A stretch of DNA of 6,778 nt from Promethearchaeota archaeon (GTDB lineage: Archaea; Asgardarchaeota; Lokiarchaeia; Sigyniarchaeales; SOKP01). Below, one piece after another: positions 1-6,222 of this stretch. Position 1 is the first letter of the stretch, and every line of letters starts with the position of its first letter. The stretch spans positions 1 to 6,778 of the forward strand of contig DXJM01000412.1 in NCBI GenBank assembly GCA_019057355.1, in the 5' to 3' direction. The translations under genes were made by a program, and so were the position numbers. The notes beneath the pieces were generated by a model. That model did not search any database and had not been told where the DNA came from. It worked only from the letters and a program-made list of their open reading frames with translations.

Positions 1-7
1 CTATCAA

Positions 8-18
8 ATATATAAATA
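8..18 (+). promoter_or_regulatory. TATA-like box upstream of the acyl-CoA synthetase
   Basis: The run ATATATAAATA resembles an archaeal TATA (TBP-binding) element. Its centre near base 13 lies about 32 bases before the ATG at 45 and about 20-23 bases before the ATGs at 33 and 36. With the usual archaeal spacing of about 25 bases, transcription would start around 36-40, giving a leaderless or nearly leaderless message starting at or just before the ATG at 45. The window edge hides any BRE element further upstream, and AT-rich DNA makes such matches common. Confidence 0.45.
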
Positions 19-44
19 AGAAAAAAAATTTGATGATGATCAGA

Positions 45-1943
45 ATGACTTATGAAAATAACTTAAAGAAATACAGTGAACTACATAAATTATCACTTGA
101 AGATCCTACCAGGTTCTGGGAACCAATTGCCGAAAATGTCTATTGGTATAAAAAATGGGATAAAGTTCTTGACGATTCAAATGCTCCTTTTTATAAATGG
201 TTTGTTGGAGGAATAACAAATACTTGTTATAATGCTGTTGATCGATGGGTAGATAAATTTCCAGATAAACCCGCCTATATTTGGTATTGTGAATCTGGTG
301 AGGAAGAAATAATTTCCTATAAGGAGCTATTCATCCGTATCAATAAATTTGCATCTATCCTTAAGGATTTAGGTGTAAAAAAAGGGGATAGGATTGTTAT
401 TTATCTTCCCATGATTCCTCAAGCAGCAGTTGCAATGTTAGCTTGCTTGAGAATTGGTGCCATCCATTCTGTAGTTTTTGCAGGTTTTTCGGTAAGATCC
501 TTAGCTGTGCGTATTGATGATTCTGAACCTAAGGTTTTAATTTGTGCGGATGGTGGAAAGCGCGGTGGTAAGAATGTAGATTTAAAAGAAATTGCAGATA
601 AAACATTAGAAAGTACTAGTTATAAAGTACCTCATGTTATTGTCGTGAACCGGGGTTTAATCGAACATAAAATGACTCAAGGAAGAGATTTGTATTGGGA
701 TGATCTAATGAATAAAACGCCCGATACTACTATATTAGAACCAGAAAGACTGGAAAGTACTGAACCATCTTACATATTATATACGAGTGGTACTACCGGA
801 ATGCCAAAAGGAGTGGTAAGGGATACAGGAGGGCATTTGGTCGCGCTCTATCATTCAATGAAATCAATCTATAATACTGATACCGAAGATGTATATTTCG
901 CAACAAGTGATATAGGCTGGGTAGTGGGGCATTCTTATATCATATATGCACCTTTATTCAAGGGATGCACGTCCATTATCTATGAAGGAACTCCTGTTTA
1001 TCCAGATCCAAGTGCATGGTTTAAAATTATATCAAAATATAGAGTAAATACTCTCTTTTCTGCTCCGACAGCATTTAGGATCTTAAGAAAGTATGAGGAA
1101 AAATATATCACCGAAAATGATTTGAGTTCCCTTAGAACGATTTACCTTGCTGGAGAACCCCTCGATAAACCCACGTATGAATGGATGAAGAAGATTTTGG
1201 GTGATGTAGACGTTATCGATAATTATTGGCAAACTGAGACGGGTTGGCCAATTCTTGCCAATCCATTTGGCATTGCCCCTTTAAAAATAAAGCCTGGAAG
1301 CCCTACAAAGCCAATGTGGGGGTGGAACTTGAAGATTGTAGATGCTGATGGAGAAAATGTTCCTAAAAACACCAAAGGTTTGCTAGTTGCGATTCCCCCG
1401 ACACCTCCAGGCGTGCTCCTCACGATATACAAAAATGATGAAAGGTTTGTTAGCTCGTATTATGAAACTTTTAAAGGAAAAAATTACTTCTCGACTGGTG
1501 ACTATGCTATTGAAGACGAAGATGGCTATTTTTTTGTATTGGGTAGAGCAGATGAAGTGATTAAAGTCGCAGGTCATAGATTAGGCACGGGAGAGATGGA
1601 AGCCGTTATTTCAGCCCATCCCGCTATAGCTGAAGTAAGTTGTATCGGCATTGAAGATGAAGTAAAAGGAGAAGTACCTATTGTAATGATAGTATTGAAA
1701 GAAGGAATCCAGGATTCAGATGATTTGGCAGAGGAAATCAAGACACTTGTAAGAGATAAAATTGGCCCCGTAGCCACGCCAAAAGGGATTTATTTTACAA
1801 AGGCATTACCCAAGACGAGATCGGGGAAGATTATCCGTCGAGCAATTAAAAGTATAGCAGAAGGAGCGGATCCTGGTGATTTAAGCACCATAGAAGACCC
1901 CTCAACTATTCAGAAAATAAAAGAAATGTTCAAGGGAGTTTAA
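45..1943 (+). CDS. prpE: Propionyl-CoA synthetase-like acyl-CoA synthetase (AMP-forming)
   Basis: Cytoplasmic enzyme that activates a short-chain acid, probably propionate or acetate, through an acyl-AMP intermediate to acyl-CoA. From the start at 45 it has 632 residues, normal for the Acs/PrpE family. Visible landmarks are an N-terminal ACAS cap (FWEPIAENVYW, near residues 25-35), the phosphate loop YTSGTTGMPKG (246-256), the adenine-site motif YWQTETGWP (394-402), the conserved TGD (D486), the hinge and ribose motif GRADEVIKVAGHR (R501, R512), and the C-terminal catalytic lysine in TRSGKI (K595), a residue that protein acetylases control in many relatives. As I recall the families, YWQTE-GWP is typical of PrpE while acetyl-CoA synthetases read WWQTETGG, so propionate is the better guess; substrate choice is inference. 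Start: the frame is open to the window edge, with TTG at 30 and ATG at 33, 36 and 45. I chose 45 because MTYENNLKKY is where the family's N-terminus usually begins and it suits the TATA-like box. No partner gene follows in the same operon. Confidence 0.9.
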   Translation: MTYENNLKKYSELHKLSLEDPTRFWEPIAENVYWYKKWDKVLDDSNAPFYKWFVGGITNTCYNAVDRWVDKFPDKPAYIWYCESGEEEIISYKELFIRINKFASILKDLGVKKGDRIVIYLPMIPQAAVAMLACLRIGAIHSVVFAGFSVRSLAVRIDDSEPKVLICADGGKRGGKNVDLKEIADKTLESTSYKVPHVIVVNRGLIEHKMTQGRDLYWDDLMNKTPDTTILEPERLESTEPSYILYTSGTTGMPKGVVRDTGGHLVALYHSMKSIYNTDTEDVYFATSDIGWVVGHSYIIYAPLFKGCTSIIYEGTPVYPDPSAWFKIISKYRVNTLFSAPTAFRILRKYEEKYITENDLSSLRTIYLAGEPLDKPTYEWMKKILGDVDVIDNYWQTETGWPILANPFGIAPLKIKPGSPTKPMWGWNLKIVDADGENVPKNTKGLLVAIPPTPPGVLLTIYKNDERFVSSYYETFKGKNYFSTGDYAIEDEDGYFFVLGRADEVIKVAGHRLGTGEMEAVISAHPAIAEVSCIGIEDEVKGEVPIVMIVLKEGIQDSDDLAEEIKTLVRDKIGPVATPKGIYFTKALPKTRSGKIIRRAIKSIAEGADPGDLSTIEDPSTIQKIKEMFKGV

Positions 1944-1963
1944 TTTTTTATTTTTTGTTTTTT
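1944..1963 (+). terminator. T-rich archaeal terminator after the acyl-CoA synthetase
   Basis: Three runs of six T, separated by single A and G bases, begin directly after the TAA stop. Archaeal RNA polymerase stops at such T tracts without a hairpin. The remaining 159 bases before the next gene are AT-rich and show only a weak 8-bp AT-only inverted repeat (1997-2004 with 2013-2020). Confidence 0.7.
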
Positions 1964-2083
1964 CTCACTTGCTTTGTAGGTAAAAATCATAACTTGAATT
2001 TTTTGAATAAGTAAAAAATTGGACTATTAAAATTATTTAATTTACCATTTTATAATAATGCATATAATCAATGCTATTTGAAA

Positions 2084-2097
2084 TAAAAAACTATATC
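2084..2097 (+). promoter_or_regulatory. Possible TATA box of the radical SAM gene
   Basis: An A-rich stretch ending in CTATATCA is centred about 28-30 bases before the ATG at 2123. This fits a leaderless archaeal transcript starting at or just before the ATG. No Shine-Dalgarno sequence precedes the start (ATAAGATTAACC). The match to the TATA consensus is loose and neighbouring TATAAT-like runs (near 2050 and 2063) compete with it. Confidence 0.3.
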
Positions 2098-2122
2098 AAA
2101 AAATCCTATAATAAGATTAACC

Positions 2123-3223
2123 ATGAAATTAAAAAAAATTCTTGAAACTGTTGATCCTAACTTATTAAGAGTGTTTCTCCCATGGGCTTTAAGACATCCA
2201 AGCTCATTAAATCATTATATGAAGTTAGTTAAACCATTTTTAGATACATTGAACCTGAAAAGAGAATTTAAAACCAAAGACATTTTAGTTCCGCCATTCA
2301 TGATCCTAAGCATTACGAGAAATTGTAATTTGAAATGTGCTGGGTGTTATGCTGCTGCAGTAGGAACGTTAAGAAATGACAACATAAAAAATCAACTTAA
2401 TATTATTCAATGGAAAAAAATCATCAAAGAGGCTAATGAATTAGGAGTTTTTGGATACATTTTGGCGGGAGGAGAGCCGTTTCTTTACCCGAATTTATTG
2501 GATCTATGTCGTGAATTTTATGATCGGCTCTTCATTATCATAACGAATGGAACTTCTATAAAAGATGAACACTTCAAGATATTAAAAAAATTAAGAAATA
2601 CCGTAGTGATGGTGAGCTTGGAAGGAGAAAAGGAAGTCACTAATGAACGTAGGGGCGCAGGTGTTTATGAAAAAGCTTTGAATACATTAAAAAAATTGAA
2701 CAAGGCTGGAGTATTAAATGGTATCTCAGTGACTATCACGCAATTCAATTATAAACAATGGATGAATCCAGAATTCATTGATAACTTGATTGAACAAGGC
2801 ATACGAATTGCTTTTTTTATTGAATATATCTCATCAAGTCCACGTGATGATGTCTCCTTAATGCTTACTTCAAATCAGAGAGCATTTTTTAGGGAGAAAA
2901 TGTTAGATTATAGAGCAAGTAAAAAAATTTATTTAATTCATTCACCAGGAGATGAAGAATTATTCGGAGGATGCGTCTCTGCAGGAAAAGGGTTTGCTCA
3001 TATCACGCCTTCGGGGGACTTGACACCTTGTCCCGTTTCTAATGTTGCCACTCACAATTTAAAAACCGATTCATTAAAGGATGGTTTCGCAGGGGATTTA
3101 TTTAAATTAATTCGAGAAAATGAGTATTTATTAGAAAATGAAGGTACTCCTTGTGCTCTTTTTGCCCATCAAAAGGAAATTAAAGAGCTTGCTGGAAAAG
3201 TGGGTGCATATTTTGTTAATTGA
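2123..3223 (+). CDS. Radical SAM protein with a three-Cys SPASM-like C-terminus
   Basis: A 366-residue radical SAM enzyme. The [4Fe-4S]/SAM motif CxxxCxxC is C68, C72, C75 (CNLKCAGCY), preceded by the first strand MILSITRN. The SAM-contacting GGEP is at 116-119. The C-terminal part reads GGC (C284), then a glycine four residues before PC (G298, C303) and a lone cysteine at C344 (TPCALF). This resembles the first half of a SPASM domain, or a 'twitch' domain with one auxiliary cluster, and lacks the closing CxxC...C set of full SPASM proteins. A helical stretch of about 50 residues precedes the barrel and ends with VPPFMI. From memory, this architecture (VPPF-SIT-CNL-CAGCY, then GGC-PC-C) recurs in a widespread archaeal and bacterial COG0535-type family without a settled function, related at a distance to NirJ/AhbD/PqqE-like enzymes. 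There is no peptide precursor or cofactor gene next to it, so the substrate is unknown. The ATG at 2123 gives a complete N-terminus and appears leaderless. Confidence 0.88.
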   Translation: MKLKKILETVDPNLLRVFLPWALRHPSSLNHYMKLVKPFLDTLNLKREFKTKDILVPPFMILSITRNCNLKCAGCYAAAVGTLRNDNIKNQLNIIQWKKIIKEANELGVFGYILAGGEPFLYPNLLDLCREFYDRLFIIITNGTSIKDEHFKILKKLRNTVVMVSLEGEKEVTNERRGAGVYEKALNTLKKLNKAGVLNGISVTITQFNYKQWMNPEFIDNLIEQGIRIAFFIEYISSSPRDDVSLMLTSNQRAFFREKMLDYRASKKIYLIHSPGDEELFGGCVSAGKGFAHITPSGDLTPCPVSNVATHNLKTDSLKDGFAGDLFKLIRENEYLLENEGTPCALFAHQKEIKELAGKVGAYFVN

Positions 3224-3225
3224 TA

Positions 3226-3265
3226 AAAAGAATTTAGAATTCTTTTCAAAAAAATAGGTTTTTTT
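3226..3265. terminator. Nested inverted repeats between convergent genes (two-way terminator)
   Basis: Two perfect inverted repeats fill the gap between the stops of the convergent genes. The first is AAAAGAATT (3226-3234) with AATTCTTTT (3238-3246) around a 3-base loop. The second is A7 (3248-3254) with T7 (3259-3265) around TAGG. The T7 run serves as a T-tract for the plus-strand radical SAM gene, and the A7 run reads as T7 for the minus-strand hydratase gene. The symmetry fits one compact element stopping transcription from both sides. Confidence 0.6.
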
Positions 3266-3266
3266 C

Positions 3267-3704
3267 TTAATTTAGAACTAAAATGACCGCTTCTCCATCC
3301 GTGACAACTTCATTATTTTGATTCAAAACCTTTGTGTCACATTTAATGAATTTTAATTTTCCGTCTTTTTTAGTAAATTTTTCTTTTATTGTTGCCACGG
3401 CCGTTAAGGTATCACCAAAGAAAACTGGCTTAACAAATCTTACTGATTGTTCACCATATAGTATTCCAGGCCCAAATAACTCTACCCCAATAGACGCCGA
3501 TATTAATCCCACGCTAATAACACCATGAGCTATTTGTTTTCCAAATATCTGTGTTTTAGCATATTCCGGATTCACATGAATCGGATTATAATCTCCAGAA
3601 ACTTCCGCAAACTTCATTACATCGCTTTCTGTTATTGTCTTGGTGAATTTTGCTGAATCTCCTACTTTATAATCATCCCATTTAACAGGTTCTAAACTAG
3701 TCAT
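3267..3704 (-). CDS. MaoC/PhaJ-type (R)-specific enoyl-CoA hydratase
   Basis: A 145-residue single-hotdog protein, the normal length for the R-hydratase group. The family signature is clear: FAEVSGDYNPIHVNPEYAK (32-50) with catalytic D38 and H43 (D-x-N-P-x-H), then FGKQIAHGVISVGLIS (54-69), whose AHG lies near the acyl-thioester site. Such enzymes dimerise and reversibly hydrate trans-2-enoyl-CoA to (R)-3-hydroxyacyl-CoA; some relatives work in fatty-acid synthesis, PHA supply or mesaconyl-CoA pathways. The chain length is not readable from sequence. It sits alone, convergent with the radical SAM gene and divergent from the tautomerase gene, so context adds only a loose link to the acyl-CoA synthetase upstream in the window. 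Start: ATG at 3704, with AGGA six bases before it (3711-3714 on the complement) and a TATA-like box further up. Confidence 0.9.
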   Translation of the reverse strand: MTSLEPVKWDDYKVGDSAKFTKTITESDVMKFAEVSGDYNPIHVNPEYAKTQIFGKQIAHGVISVGLISASIGVELFGPGILYGEQSVRFVKPVFFGDTLTAVATIKEKFTKKDGKLKFIKCDTKVLNQNNEVVTDGEAVILVLN

Positions 3705-3710
3705 AATATA

Positions 3711-3743
3711 TCCTATTTTGGAAATTATTAATATGATATAAAG
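3711..3743 (-). promoter_or_regulatory. Promoter and ribosome site of the MaoC-type gene
   Basis: On the minus strand CTTTATATC (3743-3735) is a good archaeal TATA box, centred about 35 bases before the ATG. A start of transcription near 3713 is expected from the usual spacing. TAGGA (3715-3711) lies six bases from the ATG and could pair weakly with the 16S tail, but it would sit at the very 5' end of the transcript, so a nearly leaderless message is equally likely. Confidence 0.5.
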
Positions 3744-3944
3744 TGAATTGTAAAAAAAAGGTTTCTAAACAAAATAAATATCAATGATTTGCTTATTTTC
3801 TATTCTCAATTACTATTTTTTGGTGTGAATGGAATTTAAATGTTTTTTTAGCAAGGTCTTCCATTCGATTTTTTCTTCAGATAACCCTCAATAATTTTTT
3901 TAGCTTTCATATCTTAGTAGTAATTACTGAATTATTTTAAAAAA
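3744..3944. other. Divergent intergenic region, no gene seen
   Basis: About 200 AT-rich bases lie between the promoter of the minus-strand hydratase and the ribosome site of the plus-strand tautomerase. No convincing ORF with family features was found on either strand. The only structure noted is an 8-bp inverted repeat GAATGGAA (3827-3834) with TTCCATTC (3859-3866) around 24 bases. It might be an operator or chance. No clear TATA box for the tautomerase could be chosen among several AT-rich runs (for example 3928-3940). Confidence 0.35.
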
Positions 3945-3949
3945 GAGGT
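3945..3949 (+). promoter_or_regulatory. Shine-Dalgarno site supporting a TTG start
   Basis: GAGGT lies seven bases before the TTG at 3957 and matches the anti-Shine-Dalgarno end of archaeal 16S rRNA. It is the clearest ribosome site in the window and helps decide the non-ATG start. An in-frame TAG (3954-3956) directly before the TTG rules out a longer N-terminus. Confidence 0.65.
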
Positions 3950-3956
3950 TATATAG

Positions 3957-4163
3957 TTGCCCTTAGCTCAAATCTATGTATGGAAAGGATTTTCTGAAGA
4001 AAATATAAAGAAAGTGATTGGTGGAGTAACTAAAGTGTTTGTAGATTTAGGGATCCCCCAAGAAGCCGTAGAAGTGATAATTAATGAAATACCAAAATCA
4101 CATTGGGGTATTGATGGGAAACCCGCAACTGAATCTCGACCTGGCGCAGGACCCCCTCAATGA
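3957..4163 (+). CDS. 4-oxalocrotonate tautomerase family protein
   Basis: A 68-residue member of the tautomerase superfamily, whose small members form hexamers of beta-alpha-beta subunits with the N-terminal proline as general base. The start is TTG at 3957, directly after an in-frame stop, and the second codon is CCC, so removal of Met leaves Pro1, as the chemistry needs. The chain PLAQIYVWKGFSEENIKK follows the family pattern, the central strand EVIINEIPKSHWGIDGK matches the conserved VIITEM-K-H-GIGG segment, and W49 takes the place of Phe50 of Pseudomonas 4-OT. The two arginines that bind the dicarboxylate in 4-OT are absent: position 11 is Phe and position 38, aligned with Arg39, is Glu. 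A true 4-oxalocrotonate activity is therefore doubtful, and no aromatic-degradation gene is nearby. The tail (TESRPGAGPPQ) is rich in Pro and Gly. It is transcribed alone or with the M28 gene 76 bases downstream. Confidence 0.85.
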   Translation: MPLAQIYVWKGFSEENIKKVIGGVTKVFVDLGIPQEAVEVIINEIPKSHWGIDGKPATESRPGAGPPQ

Positions 4164-4170
4164 TTCACTA

Positions 4171-4184
4171 TTATTATTTTTTTT
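4171..4184 (+). terminator. T-run terminator after the tautomerase
   Basis: A stretch of TTATTA followed by eight T (4177-4184) starts seven bases after the TGA stop. It looks like a hairpin-free archaeal terminator and argues that the tautomerase and the following M28 gene are mostly separate units. Confidence 0.55.
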
Positions 4185-4185
4185 C

Positions 4186-4218
4186 TAATTTATCCAAGAT
4201 AGGTAAAGAATTATTAAC
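4186..4218 (+). promoter_or_regulatory. Possible promoter of the M28 gene
   Basis: Two AT-rich candidates precede the ATG at 4240. One is AATTTATCC (about 4187-4195), which would give a leader of about 24 bases. The other is TTATTAAC (4211-4218), which would give a leaderless transcript. No Shine-Dalgarno sequence lies at proper spacing, which favours the leaderless option. Neither match is strong. Confidence 0.25.
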
Positions 4219-4239
4219 TAATGATTATTGATCTAAACT

Positions 4240-5430
4240 ATGGCTATAGAGAAACGTTTTCATTCATTTCTTTCTTCCAATACAATTGTCTTTATAATAT
4301 TATTTATTTCCTCATCATTTATTATTATTTATACAATACCTCCTTTAAATAACATTGCAGTAGAATTAAGCTTTGATGAGGATAATGCTTATATATACCT
4401 TCAGGAACAACTGGATTTAAATACGACTCATTATCGGATTCCTGGAACAATGGGACGAGAGGATTGTGCCCAATATTTTGTATCAAAATTTCAAGCAATA
4501 AATGTAAATTTTTCTCGTACTATGCAAAATTTTACAGTTCATTCAACTGATTGCCAAAATGTCCTGTTTAAATTAAATGAACATAAAAAAAACATCGTGA
4601 TATTTGGTGCTCATTATGATTCTCGGGCTAAAGCTACGAAGGATCCGGATCTTGATAAAAGGGCCTCTCCCGTGCCTGGGGCGAATGATGGAGCTAGTGG
4701 CAGTGCCGTTTTAATCGAGCTTGCAAGGATTTTATACCAAGAAAAGGAAAATTTAAATTGTCAAGTATGGTTCTTGTTTTTTGATGCTGAGGACCAAGGA
4801 AAGGATTCTGGAGGATATGGAATCGAAGGATGGGATTGGTGTGAAGGATCTAAAAAATTTACTCAAGACATTCATGCATTTTATAATTCAAGTGAAGAAA
4901 AGATTGAGTGCATGATTCTTTTAGATATGGTGGGTGGAAATAATTTGCAATTTATTTCTGAACAATATTCCACCTCATCACTGTTAGATGAATTATTTGA
5001 TATTGGTCATGGATTAGGGTATATTTATGAATTTCCGTCAATTCGATCTTCCAGGGCTGTTCTTGATGATCATTATTATTTTGTGGAGTTAGGCATACCT
5101 TCGGCAAATATGATAATTAATTTCTGGAACAATCCTAATTGGCCTTACCATCATACCGTGAAAGATGACAATACCACGGTTTTTTCCCATAGTCTTGGAG
5201 TAACCGGGAGGACTATTGAACAATTCGTATATAACAATTATCTAATTACTGCGGCTAATAGTTATCAAGGGAATCATCCGTGGTATTTTGACCTTAACGC
5301 GTTAGATTCTGAAATAATGATTATCCTTGTAGTTATCAGTATTAGTATCATCATGCTAATGATTTTTCAGTATTTAAAGAATCAAAAAGGTTCTAAAAGA
5401 ACATTCGAATTGCTAAAACAATCAACATGA
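4240..5430 (+). CDS. Membrane-anchored M28-fold protein, glutaminyl-cyclase-like
   Basis: 396 residues: a short basic N-terminus, a membrane segment (about 13-33), a zinc-hydrolase domain, a second membrane segment (about 359-379) and a basic tail (KNQKGSKR). By the positive-inside rule both ends are cytoplasmic and the catalytic domain is outside the cell; five N-x-S/T sites fit an exposed, perhaps glycosylated domain. All M28 positions are present: H125 and D127 (AHYDS), D150 (GANDGASG), E184 and D185 (FFDAEDQG), D229 (LLDMVG) and H305 (HHTVKDDN). Details favour glutaminyl-peptide cyclotransferases over aminopeptidases: ED instead of EE, a Trp-rich insert followed by GS (WDWCEGS), DDH (276-278) where aminopeptidases usually have SDH, and the ending HT-x-x-DN like WHTMDDN of animal enzymes. 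The likely reaction is either conversion of N-terminal Gln to pyroglutamate on exported proteins, or aminopeptidase action; sequence alone cannot settle it. The last 38 bases overlap the 3' end of the permease gene on the other strand. Confidence 0.85.
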   Translation: MAIEKRFHSFLSSNTIVFIILFISSSFIIIYTIPPLNNIAVELSFDEDNAYIYLQEQLDLNTTHYRIPGTMGREDCAQYFVSKFQAINVNFSRTMQNFTVHSTDCQNVLFKLNEHKKNIVIFGAHYDSRAKATKDPDLDKRASPVPGANDGASGSAVLIELARILYQEKENLNCQVWFLFFDAEDQGKDSGGYGIEGWDWCEGSKKFTQDIHAFYNSSEEKIECMILLDMVGGNNLQFISEQYSTSSLLDELFDIGHGLGYIYEFPSIRSSRAVLDDHYYFVELGIPSANMIINFWNNPNWPYHHTVKDDNTTVFSHSLGVTGRTIEQFVYNNYLITAANSYQGNHPWYFDLNALDSEIMIILVVISISIIMLMIFQYLKNQKGSKRTFELLKQST

Positions 5431-6196
5431 TTGATATTATAAACTGGAGGTATATTTTTGGTATTTTCTTTGAAATCTTGGCACCGCTAATCGCTCCTAA
5501 AATTGAGCCAATTCCTAATAACAATCCAAACATAAAATAAACAAGTCCAAACATGCTTTTAGCGATGGTATTATAAATTTCCGTTATAAATATTATTGAT
5601 ATGGATATTCCTGTTGAGTCATGAATAGAAAATCCTAAAATCATGTGAAGGGACGGCGTGTTAATGACACCTCCGCCGATTCCAATAAGGTTTGCAATAA
5701 AGCCTGCAAGAAGAAATAATGGAATGGATCTCTTAAAATTTGCTTTATAATCAACATTTTTTAAATTAATCTCACTTGTGGGCAAACCTGTATATTTTGA
5801 TTTATTTTTTGATTTATATACCTTCTTAAACATCAATAAACCGGTAAGAATTAATACGCAAGCAAAAATTATCTTTAAGATTGCATTATCAATAGGTATT
5901 AAGATCTGAAATATAATAGTGCAGGTTATACTTCCTAAAATTGAAAAAAAACCAAAAATGAGAGTTAATTTCAAGCTTGTTCTCTTGTCTTTTAAAAATA
6001 TGATAAAACCCGCTCCAGATGAGATTAAAATCACAAATATCGACGTTCCAATCGCAATATCCATTGGAATGCCGAGGAGTAGAACCAAGGTTGGAACATA
6101 AAATACGCCCCCTCCTATACCTGTAATGCTTGCAATATTACCATATATGAAACCAAGGATAAATAATAGAATTATTAATGCTATATCCGATTGCAT
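5393..6196 (-). CDS. TauE/SafE (TSUP) family membrane permease
   Basis: A 267-residue, highly hydrophobic protein with the internal duplication of the TSUP (DUF81) family. The repeat signature is GIGGGVFYVPTLVLLLGI (26-43) in the first half and GIGGGVINTPSLHMILGF (172-189) in the second. Each half has about four membrane segments, joined by a lysine-rich cytoplasmic loop (about 124-156). Family members export or import small anions such as sulfite, sulfoacetate or other organosulfur compounds, but many are uncharacterised and no sulfur gene lies nearby, so the substrate is unknown. The ATG at 6196 follows the stop of the upstream ribbon-helix-helix gene by 26 bases on the same strand, which suggests one transcript. 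No Shine-Dalgarno sequence is visible. The TAG stop at 5393-5395 lies inside the last codons of the convergent M28 gene. Intact, normal length. Confidence 0.9.
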   Translation of the reverse strand: MQSDIALIILLFILGFIYGNIASITGIGGGVFYVPTLVLLLGIPMDIAIGTSIFVILISSGAGFIIFLKDKRTSLKLTLIFGFFSILGSITCTIIFQILIPIDNAILKIIFACVLILTGLLMFKKVYKSKNKSKYTGLPTSEINLKNVDYKANFKRSIPLFLLAGFIANLIGIGGGVINTPSLHMILGFSIHDSTGISISIIFITEIYNTIAKSMFGLVYFMFGLLLGIGSILGAISGAKISKKIPKIYLQFIISIMLIVLAIRMFF

Positions 6197-6222
6197 GATA
6201 AGTAGAATTTATGCATTCATTA

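Noticed and set aside
30..44. TTG at 30 or the ATGs at 33 and 36 as the start of the acyl-CoA synthetase
   Set aside because: These add MMMIR-like residues with no family counterpart. ATG at 45 suits the usual N-terminus better, though they cannot be excluded.
1223..1777. Three minus-strand open frames inside the acyl-CoA synthetase gene
   Set aside because: They lie wholly antisense to a well-conserved gene, and their translations show no domain or plausible composition.
1997..2020. AATTTTTT/AAAAAATT inverted repeat as a terminator or operator
   Set aside because: It is an AT-only 8-bp arm pair in very AT-rich DNA, which is expected by chance. The T-rich run at 1944-1963 already explains termination.
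3334..3528. Plus-strand open frame inside the MaoC-type gene
   Set aside because: It is antisense to the catalytic core of the hydratase and shows no recognisable motif.
3705..3956. Hidden small RNA or small gene in the divergent region
   Set aside because: No C/D-box pair, no strong fold and no ORF with family features could be made out by eye; only promoters and one weak inverted repeat are supported.
5919..6101. Plus-strand open frame inside the permease gene
   Set aside because: It is antisense to conserved TSUP membrane segments, with no start signal or domain.
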